NCBI GenBank assembly: GCA_900754175.1
Contig: CAAEBS010000014.1
Coordinates: forward strand, 1-10,211
Reading direction: 5' to 3'
Source of the DNA: Clostridia bacterium
GTDB taxonomy: Bacteria; Bacillota; Clostridia; Oscillospirales; CAG-272
DNA: 10,211 bases
Below the pieces are notes generated by a model. The model was not told the origin of the DNA. It was given only the letters and a program-made list of their open reading frames with translations, and did no database searches. A program made the translations under genes and the position numbers. Shown here one piece after another: positions 6,231-10,211 of the stretch; within the stretch, counting starts at the first letter, position 1; each line of letters starts with the position of its first letter.

Positions 6231-8342
6231 TCAAAACTTTTCTTTTTGAACATACAGAAGACCGAATAAACCGATCACGGCGAAAACCATACCGGTTGCG
6301 GCAGATTGCATCCCGTTTCTGCCCGCGGCGGGAAGCTCAAATTGATGCCCGTTGACGGCGGTGATCGTAATATCCCGCTGCGGGGTGCCGTTTACGTCCT
6401 GCGGCAAACTGCCTTCAAAAAGCGGCTCGCCTAAAAGCTGAAAGCCGTTTTTGGTGCGCACTTCCGTGATGCGGTATAGGACGGTGACATTTTGGTTTTT
6501 AACTTGCAAACCGCTAAACGTAACCTTGCCGTCCTCACCTGTTGTGAGCACACCGTCGGAAATCCCCTCGGACGTGCAGCTGCCGACGGAGATCGGATCC
6601 GTTTCTTTTCTGGCGTAGACGGGAGACCATGCAGTGCCGCCGTCTACCGAGTATTGCAGCAGAAAAGAAACATCATTTAAGGCAGTGCCGTCGGGGGTGA
6701 CTTTTCGGACGGAAACAGAGCCGGCGCTCGGTGTGTTCTTGCGAGTGATTTGAATGATCTGCCGGTCTTTTTCAACGGTAAACGGGTACACGGTGGAATC
6801 CAATTCATACCCCTGCGGCGCGGAGATTTCGCGGTAGTACCCGGAGCGCAGGTCGGATACGGTAATTTTGCCGTCTTTGCCGGTGGTTTTGGTCGCGATG
6901 ACATTATTGTCGCCGTCCATGATCTCGAACACGGCGCCTGCAAGCGGTGTTTTGCCGTCTGCATCGACTTTGCAGATTTCGAGAGTGCCGCGAATCAGCG
7001 TGTTTTCAAACTGGACGGTTACGTTGCTCTTGGCGGTCAATGTGATCGTCTGAGGTTTCGGCTGGCGGTAGGAGGACGGTGTGTTGACCTCGGTCACGGT
7101 GTACTGAATCGGCGTGTTTGTACCTTCACGAAAGACCGGCAGCTCGCTGATTTTGGCTGTACCGTTGTCGTCCGTTTTGACCGTTGCATTCCAGTTATCG
7201 GTATCTCTCGTGACTTTGAATGTGAAGCCGCTCTTTTTTCCGTCTTCGGAGGTCTTTTGAATGATCAGCTCACCGTAATTGATGCGCTCTGTTTGAAGGC
7301 GCAGATAGGCGGAAACGGTGGTTTGCCCGCCCGTAAAAGTCGCCATGCGCTGAATAGCGCTGTCTGCGCATTTCCAAACGGCAACGGCATTGGAGTTTCC
7401 GATGGAATAGCTTGCCGGATCGGTCACAATGCCATCCGTGAACTCCTTTTGCGTTGTGACGGTGAGTTTATCTCCGCTGCGGGAGAAATTCACACCGCTT
7501 AGGGAAAAATCAAAGTGGCTCAGCACGTGGTTGCTGTCTGTCACGGTGGCAGTGTAGGCGGAACCGTTCCATTTGAGCTGGATCGCCGCAGTTTTTTGCG
7601 GATCGGAATTTGCAAAGCTTGGGATTTTGCATCCGTTCAGCAGCGCGTCTTTCAGCTCTGTATAGTACGTGCGAAATGCCGTGGGGTTATAGGCATGCTT
7701 TGCCACAGTCTCCATTTCGGTATCTACGGTGCTGCTCCATGTCCAGTCGGTCGTGCTGTTTCGGACGATATAGTTTTTGCAGGCAGCCCAGACCAAAAGC
7801 TGCGTCACAGCCCATTTGGCGGTGTTTGCCTCGTAGTTGCCGACCTTACCGCCGCTTGGGTGAGTGTCACCCCAGCCGCTTTTGCTTAGACCGTTTGTTT
7901 CGGAAAAGCCCTGTGCGATGATTTGCCGAACCGTCTCCTGATTTGCAAAAGAGAGATCGGTCCAGCTGTAATCGATGTCGCCCCATTGCAGAAGCTCCTT
8001 ATCCAAGCAGTACGCCGGATAATAAACGGAATTCGTGACCATTGCTTTTGCGGGCAGTCCGCCCAATGTGCCGAAGATCGTGGTGGTTACGGAGGATTTC
8101 AGGGAGTAAAAATGCACTTTGGAGATACCGGCCTGCTGATTTGCCGCAGCGTAAGTGGCAACCTCTGAGTCTTCCAAGTAGAAATCCCGGTCGCTTAGCG
8201 CGGTGTCTTCCTGTTGGGTTTCTTCCGGCGGAGCTTCGGATTCCGGCATACCGGCTTCATCTGCAAGCGCCGAGATCGACGCGGACCAGAGCAGCAGGCA
8301 GGCGGAAAAAAGCGCGCCAATCCGCTTAGCGGTCGTTATCAT
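6231..8342 (-). CDS. thioester-domain (TQXA) adhesin / tip pilin with LPAAG signal
   Basis: A 703-aa secreted surface protein. Signal peptide ~1-27 (ALA|DEA). A thioester domain spans ~70-245: YPAYCLD (Cys112) and VTQLLVW (Gln181) match the Cys-Gln pair that forms an internal thioester able to bind host or surface amines covalently. Then come three Cna_B-type domains at ~357-450, ~451-537 and ~540-662, each with a candidate isopeptide Lys (363, 458, 547) and E-box Glu (418, 505, 627). The C-terminus has ELPAAG (669-674), a membrane helix and a short basic tail. No VYPKN pilin motif is seen, fitting a tip position. The start ATG at 8342 (MITTAKR) was preferred to GTG at 8351 and ATG at 8348 because AGAGG lies 8 bases before it. 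It overlaps the preceding gene by 17 bases, so translation is probably coupled. Confidence 0.92.
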   Translation of the reverse strand: MITTAKRIGALFSACLLLWSASISALADEAGMPESEAPPEETQQEDTALSDRDFYLEDSEVATYAAANQQAGISKVHFYSLKSSVTTTIFGTLGGLPAKAMVTNSVYYPAYCLDKELLQWGDIDYSWTDLSFANQETVRQIIAQGFSETNGLSKSGWGDTHPSGGKVGNYEANTAKWAVTQLLVWAACKNYIVRNSTTDWTWSSTVDTEMETVAKHAYNPTAFRTYYTELKDALLNGCKIPSFANSDPQKTAAIQLKWNGSAYTATVTDSNHVLSHFDFSLSGVNFSRSGDKLTVTTQKEFTDGIVTDPASYSIGNSNAVAVWKCADSAIQRMATFTGGQTTVSAYLRLQTERINYGELIIQKTSEDGKKSGFTFKVTRDTDNWNATVKTDDNGTAKISELPVFREGTNTPIQYTVTEVNTPSSYRQPKPQTITLTAKSNVTVQFENTLIRGTLEICKVDADGKTPLAGAVFEIMDGDNNVIATKTTGKDGKITVSDLRSGYYREISAPQGYELDSTVYPFTVEKDRQIIQITRKNTPSAGSVSVRKVTPDGTALNDVSFLLQYSVDGGTAWSPVYARKETDPISVGSCTSEGISDGVLTTGEDGKVTFSGLQVKNQNVTVLYRITEVRTKNGFQLLGEPLFEGSLPQDVNGTPQRDITITAVNGHQFELPAAGRNGMQSAATGMVFAVIGLFGLLYVQKEKF

Positions 8343-8550
8343 TTGCATCACCTCTTGTTTTCTTTTTAATTAGGATATAATCCATGCCCCTGCGCACCTG
8401 ACAGTAGGTGCAGATGTCTTTTACGACCTGCATCTCGTCTGCTTTTCGGATGGTGTACTTCCCGGAAAGGTAGAAGTCGGCGGCGCAGATCGGGCAAAGG
8501 CAGAGGACTTCCGTTTTGCGGGATCCTCTGTCGTTCGGCGATTTGTTCAT
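8326..8550 (-). CDS. 74-aa cysteine-motif protein (stand-alone form of the MazF C-terminal domain)
   Basis: Cysteines at 17, 19, 22, 47 and 50 give CxCxxC-x24-CxxC, with the same spacing as the C-terminal domain of the MazF fusion at 1982-2500. Shared residues include LCLC, FY, G, Y, R, D, CTYC, R, G and DY. It is probably a small metal-binding protein; I do not know its function or a family name. It is the first gene of the pilus operon and overlaps the adhesin gene by 17 bases. The ATG at 8550 lies 11 bases after GAGGTG; the same site is better spaced for an ATG five bases earlier that opens only a two-codon frame. The in-frame extension upstream to 8691 covers hairpin leader RNA and was rejected. 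Confidence 0.75.
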   Translation of the reverse strand: MNKSPNDRGSRKTEVLCLCPICAADFYLSGKYTIRKADEMQVVKDICTYCQVRRGMDYILIKKKTRGDANDNDR

Positions 8551-8567
8551 TCCATGTGTTTCACCTC
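8547..8567 (-). promoter_or_regulatory. Shine-Dalgarno with two-codon minicistron overlapping the next start
   Basis: GAGGTG (8562-8567) is followed after 6 bases by ATG GAA TGA (8547-8555). The TGA overlaps the ATG (8548-8550) of the 74-aa gene. The Shine-Dalgarno is better placed for the minicistron, so the downstream ATG may be reached by stop-start reinitiation, or the ribosome may simply use the second ATG. Confidence 0.45.
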
Positions 8568-8579
8568 GCTTATAGTAAA

Positions 8580-8645
8580 TTGGCAGTTCAATTTGCCTCG
8601 CCCCCGAGCTGCCAAGAGGAATTCTCAGGCCCGAAGCCCGAGAAT
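8580..8645 (-). promoter_or_regulatory. structured 5' leader of the pilus operon (two stem-loops)
   Basis: On the minus strand the first stem is ATTCTCGGGC / GCCTGAGAAT around loop TTCGG (8621-8645): ten pairs, one of them G-U, which would be a mismatch on the plus strand, so the structure favours minus-strand RNA. The second is TTGGCAG (8609-8615) with CTGCCAA (8580-8586), enclosing a nested CTCG-GGGG-CGAG hairpin (8597-8608). Neither has a T-run. They lie 30 to 95 bases before the first operon start. Confidence 0.55.
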
Positions 8646-8649
8646 TGCC

Positions 8650-8666
8650 TATTCGGTTTTCAAGGT
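8650..8666 (-). repeat. conserved leader 17-mer, copy 2
   Basis: Minus strand reads ACCTTGAAAACCGAATA, 16 of 17 identical to the copy at 2808-2824 and in the same orientation. It stands 100 bases upstream of the 74-aa cysteine-motif gene and directly before the stem-loop leader. Confidence 0.6.
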
Positions 8667-8670
8667 GCAG

Positions 8671-8687
8671 GAGGTCAAAATGACCTC
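8671..8687. promoter_or_regulatory. 7-bp inverted repeat in the pilus operon leader
   Basis: GAGGTCA-AAA-TGACCTC is a perfect inverted repeat four bases from the conserved 17-mer. It could be an operator or another RNA stem-loop. No canonical sigma-A promoter was found between the sigma stop at 8733 and this site. Confidence 0.4.
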
Positions 8688-8732
8688 TCACTTTTTACAA
8701 AGGAAAAATTTAACCATGTGTGCGCAGAAATT

Positions 8733-9230
8733 TTATTTTTCCATCAACTTTTTTAGCTTTTCGAGGATCTTAGCGGCTTTTCGGCTGATGTTGGACGGAT
8801 GCACGCCGTATTTTTTGGCGAGTTCTTTGCGGGAAACATGCTGAAAGAAGTACATACGGATGAATTCGGCATCGTCCGGGTAGAGTAAATGAAGGCAGGA
8901 GTACATCTTTTCGATCATGAGCCGGTCTTCGATTTGCTGTTCGATGTCCGTGTTTTCATCGCGCAGCGGGATTTCCTCGGATTTAAGGTCTAAATTGCAT
9001 AAAAAAAGAGCGCTATCTAGTTTTCTTAGATAGCGCTCACGTTCCTTCTCTCGGTAGAAGGCTTTGTAGGCGTCTTTTGGAACTTCCAGCAGAACACCTT
9101 GTACCGGTATGAACCAGTGCGAAGCTTTGTAATTTTCAGTTGTGTTTCGTATGCGGCAAAACTCCGCATATGTAATTTGTACATATCCAACGTCTGTTTT
9201 GATATAGACGCATTTAGGCTCGTTTGACAA
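8733..9230 (-). CDS. small sigma-70 family factor with riboregulated expression
   Basis: A 165-aa protein. Residues ~107-165 (LHLLYPDDAEFIRMYFFQHVSRKELAKKYGVHPSNISRKAAKIL) are a sigma region 4-type helix-turn-helix ending in a lysine-rich helix. The N-terminal half (VYIKTDVGYVQITYAEF..., FIPVQGVLLEVPKDAYKAFYREKERERYLRKLD) matches the class of sigma-like regulators carried by clostridial elements. The start is TTG, set by GGAGG 8 bases upstream; an in-frame TGA lies seven codons upstream and the next Met is at about residue 105. The Shine-Dalgarno is buried in a 17-bp hairpin (9239-9278), and codons 65-77 form an intrinsic terminator (9001-9038). Upstream are agrD-agrB, downstream the pilus operon, a likely but unproven target. 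Confidence 0.85.
   Translation of the reverse strand: MSNEPKCVYIKTDVGYVQITYAEFCRIRNTTENYKASHWFIPVQGVLLEVPKDAYKAFYREKERERYLRKLDSALFLCNLDLKSEEIPLRDENTDIEQQIEDRLMIEKMYSCLHLLYPDDAEFIRMYFFQHVSRKELAKKYGVHPSNISRKAAKILEKLKKLMEK
9001..9038 (-). terminator. intrinsic terminator inside the sigma factor coding region
   Basis: On the minus (sense) strand GAGCGCTATCTA, a 7-base loop, TAGATAGCGCTC and then TTTTTTT form a textbook Rho-independent terminator: a perfect 12-bp stem immediately followed by seven T. It encodes residues 65-77 of the sigma factor, about 190-230 bases after its start. Read on the plus strand the T-run becomes an A-run before the stem, so its orientation is with the gene. Confidence 0.85.
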
Positions 9231-9238
9231 TAGAATAA

Positions 9239-9278
9239 CCTCCGATCAATTTGAATTCGATTTCAAATTGATCGGAGG
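9239..9278 (-). promoter_or_regulatory. 17-bp hairpin enclosing the Shine-Dalgarno of the sigma factor
   Basis: CCTCCGATCAATTTGAA (9239-9255) and TTCAAATTGATCGGAGG (9262-9278) are perfect inverse complements around six bases. In the minus-strand mRNA the 5' arm starts with CCTCC, an anti-Shine-Dalgarno, and the 3' arm ends with the GGAGG that serves the TTG start 8 bases later. The ribosome site would be fully paired in the default fold. No T-run follows, so it is not a terminator. It could also be a protein-binding DNA palindrome. Confidence 0.8.
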
Positions 9279-9365
9279 CGGGGCGCGGGGGTGAGAAAAA
9301 GTAAATCGGTGAATCTTCAGAAAGTATTTCACAGTTGATTTGAATCTTTTTTAGCTCAATATGTC

Positions 9366-9953
9366 TTATGAAGTTGATTTTTTGTTTTTTCTAAATAGGC
9401 ATGGAATTTGAAGAAGAGCAGGAATAACGATGCCAACGCCAACAGAAGCGGCACAGTTCCATATTTTTAGCATTAAAAGAATGAAATATATGCCTAAGAA
9501 AAAAAGCGAAAGCAAAATGGAGACCTTCTTGAAAAGTTTCTGCTCTGCTAAAGAGAGTTTTCGTTCGTCGGAATCAATAGGACTTAGAACGATAATAATG
9601 AACGTGGATATGACTGCTAGAATAGAGCAGAAAAGGAAAGACTTATGTGTGAGAACGAGTTTTATGAATTCAATAGAAAGTGCCAAAAACAAACTTGAAA
9701 CAAAAAAGCAGACACGAGATGATTTTAGATGAAAACCTCCGCTGAACTTCCTTATTAAGACGAAAGGCAAAATCATAAGAAGTGCTTCAAAGAACATATG
9801 CAAAAGTGCGCCGAGACAAATAGATACTGTAAGCGGTAACATCGAAAAGAAGAATGTGTATACGGCGTACTCATAAAGGGCAACATCATTATGTGAAATG
9901 GCTCCTGCTTTCAGGAGCCATTTCGTGACAGATTTAGCTAGGAAATGTAACAT
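9366..9953 (-). CDS. agrB: AgrB-type membrane protease for autoinducer peptide
   Basis: A 195-aa polytopic membrane protein with about four to six hydrophobic segments (~31-66, 82-99, 103-124, 143-162, 168-186). The AgrB signature KFSGGFHLKSSRVC gives His75 and Cys82, equivalent to the catalytic His/Cys pair of staphylococcal AgrB, and SPIDSDERKL matches the conserved SP(I/V)D loop. AgrB removes the C-terminal tail of AgrD and closes the ring. The ATG overlaps the agrD stop (TAATG), so translation is coupled; its own Shine-Dalgarno is weak. A perfect 13-bp hairpin lies in codons 10-20. Base composition is clearly AT-richer than the pilus genes. No agrC or agrA is visible. Confidence 0.95.
   Translation of the reverse strand: MLHFLAKSVTKWLLKAGAISHNDVALYEYAVYTFFFSMLPLTVSICLGALLHMFFEALLMILPFVLIRKFSGGFHLKSSRVCFFVSSLFLALSIEFIKLVLTHKSFLFCSILAVISTFIIIVLSPIDSDERKLSLAEQKLFKKVSILLSLFFLGIYFILLMLKIWNCAASVGVGIVIPALLQIPCLFRKNKKSTS
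9895..9924 (-). promoter_or_regulatory. perfect 13-bp hairpin inside the start of agrB
   Basis: GAAATGGCTCCTG (9895-9907) and CAGGAGCCATTTC (9912-9924) pair fully around four bases, within agrB codons 10-20, about 30 bases after the start codon. No T-run follows in the sense direction. It could slow translation or stabilise the upstream agrD message so that more AgrD than AgrB is made. Confidence 0.6.
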
Positions 9954-10102
9954 TACTTAACTCGGCTAAAACGTTTGATTTCTTCAGGAGCCTTTTCTTG
10001 ATGCATCATCATGGTGGAATTAGAGTTCGCACCAATAACTAACATCAAGGTGAAGAAAGAAGAGCATATCATAGCGACTTTTTTTAAAATGTTCTTTTTC
10101 AT
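9953..10102 (-). CDS. agrD: AgrD-type cyclic peptide autoinducer precursor (Ser-type)
   Basis: A 49-aa peptide: basic amphipathic leader ~1-24 (MKKNILKKVAMICSSFFTLM), core NSNSTMMM, and acidic tail HQEKAPEEIKRFSRVK. The tail aligns with the DEPKVPTEL tail of staphylococcal AgrD, placing the cut after Met33. Five residues back, where the ring cysteine normally is, stands Ser29, predicting a five-residue lactone ring S-T-M-M-M like known serine AIPs rather than a thiolactone. The only cysteine (Cys13) is in the leader. A GAGG Shine-Dalgarno lies 10 bases before the ATG. The stop overlaps the agrB start. Identification rests on the AgrB partner, size, leader and tail motif. Confidence 0.85.
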   Translation of the reverse strand: MKKNILKKVAMICSSFFTLMLVIGANSNSTMMMHQEKAPEEIKRFSRVK

Positions 10103-10138
10103 TAATAAACAACCTCATTATGTAGAATTTCAGTAGAT

Positions 10139-10167
10139 ATTATCTGCTGTGTAAGTAATTATATCAA
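10139..10167 (-). promoter_or_regulatory. promoter for agrD-agrB
   Basis: Minus strand: -35 TTGATA (10162-10167), 17 bases, -10 GATAAT (10139-10144), each one mismatch from consensus, starting RNA near 10132, about 30 bases before the agrD ATG. An overlapping perfect TATAAT with extended TG (10158-10163) has no good -35 and is an alternative. An 11-base palindrome, AGATATTATCT (10135-10145), overlaps the -10 and could be an operator. Confidence 0.6.
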
Positions 10168-10211
10168 ATTTTTAGAGGAAAAATCCACATAAATGCGCCA
10201 ACGACAACAAA

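Noticed and set aside
6750..7502. Plus-strand ORF of 250 codons
   Set aside because: It lies entirely opposite the adhesin gene, whose protein shows clear thioester and Cna_B domains; the plus-strand product has no recognisable domain. It is an antisense shadow, as are the other plus-strand ORFs over the pilin, sortase and adhesin genes.
8551..8691. N-terminal extension of the 74-aa cysteine-motif protein
   Set aside because: It would translate the stem-loop leader and the conserved 17-mer; the Shine-Dalgarno next to 8550 supports the shorter protein.
9239..9278. 17-bp inverted repeat as a site for DNA inversion or as a terminator
   Set aside because: The arms are only six bases apart, leaving nothing to invert, and no T-run follows on either strand. 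The exact fit with the Shine-Dalgarno makes an RNA lock the better reading.
9279..9365. Separate promoter or terminator between agrB and the sigma factor
   Set aside because: Only a direct repeat of AAGATTCA and a GC-rich stretch are seen; no box pair at normal spacing and no hairpin with a T-run, so read-through from agrB seems likely but is unproven.

Overview
All eleven genes supported in this window lie on the minus strand, so the biological reading order runs from the right end to the left. The gene set suggests the end of an integrative mobile element in a Firmicute, probably a gut Clostridia lineage: a Tn916-type xis-int pair, element-type sigma factors, an LPXTG pilus operon, a MazF of the B. 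subtilis type and an agrDB pair. Shine-Dalgarno sites are strong and two genes use TTG starts. I cannot name the species.

Layout in transcription order. (1) 9366-10102: agrD and agrB, AT-rich, coupled by a TAATG overlap. They encode a cyclic-peptide signal precursor and its processing protease. The AgrD core has Ser where the ring Cys normally sits. (2) 8733-9230: a small sigma-70 family factor whose Shine-Dalgarno lies in a perfect 17-bp hairpin and whose coding region contains a perfect 12-bp hairpin plus seven U, i.e. an intrinsic terminator in the sense direction. (3) 3383-8550: a pilus operon. It encodes a 74-aa cysteine-motif protein, a thioester/Cna_B adhesin ending in LPAAG, a backbone pilin ending in LPKTG and, after a 12-bp hairpin, a class C-type sortase. 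(4) 2954-3376: a second small sigma factor, six bases after the sortase. (5) 1982-2500: a MazF toxin domain fused to the same cysteine-motif domain as the 74-aa protein, behind a long structured leader. (6) 261-1854: xis and int with their own promoter. (7) 1-260: the element end, with many TTGCTAAT-type repeats and possibly the last bases of a tRNA gene.

How they may work together (inference): the agr pair would make a secreted peptide signal; the riboregulated sigma factor next to it could connect density or another cue to the pilus operon; the pilus would attach the host cell to surfaces or partner cells; the second sigma factor and MazF sit between cargo and recombination module. No agrC/agrA receptor pair and no mazE antitoxin is visible.

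The most notable signals are the two RNA locks on the sigma gene, the Ser-type AgrD, the CxCxxC-x24-CxxC domain present both fused to MazF and alone, and a near-identical 17-base leader element (16/17) upstream of both genes carrying that domain.
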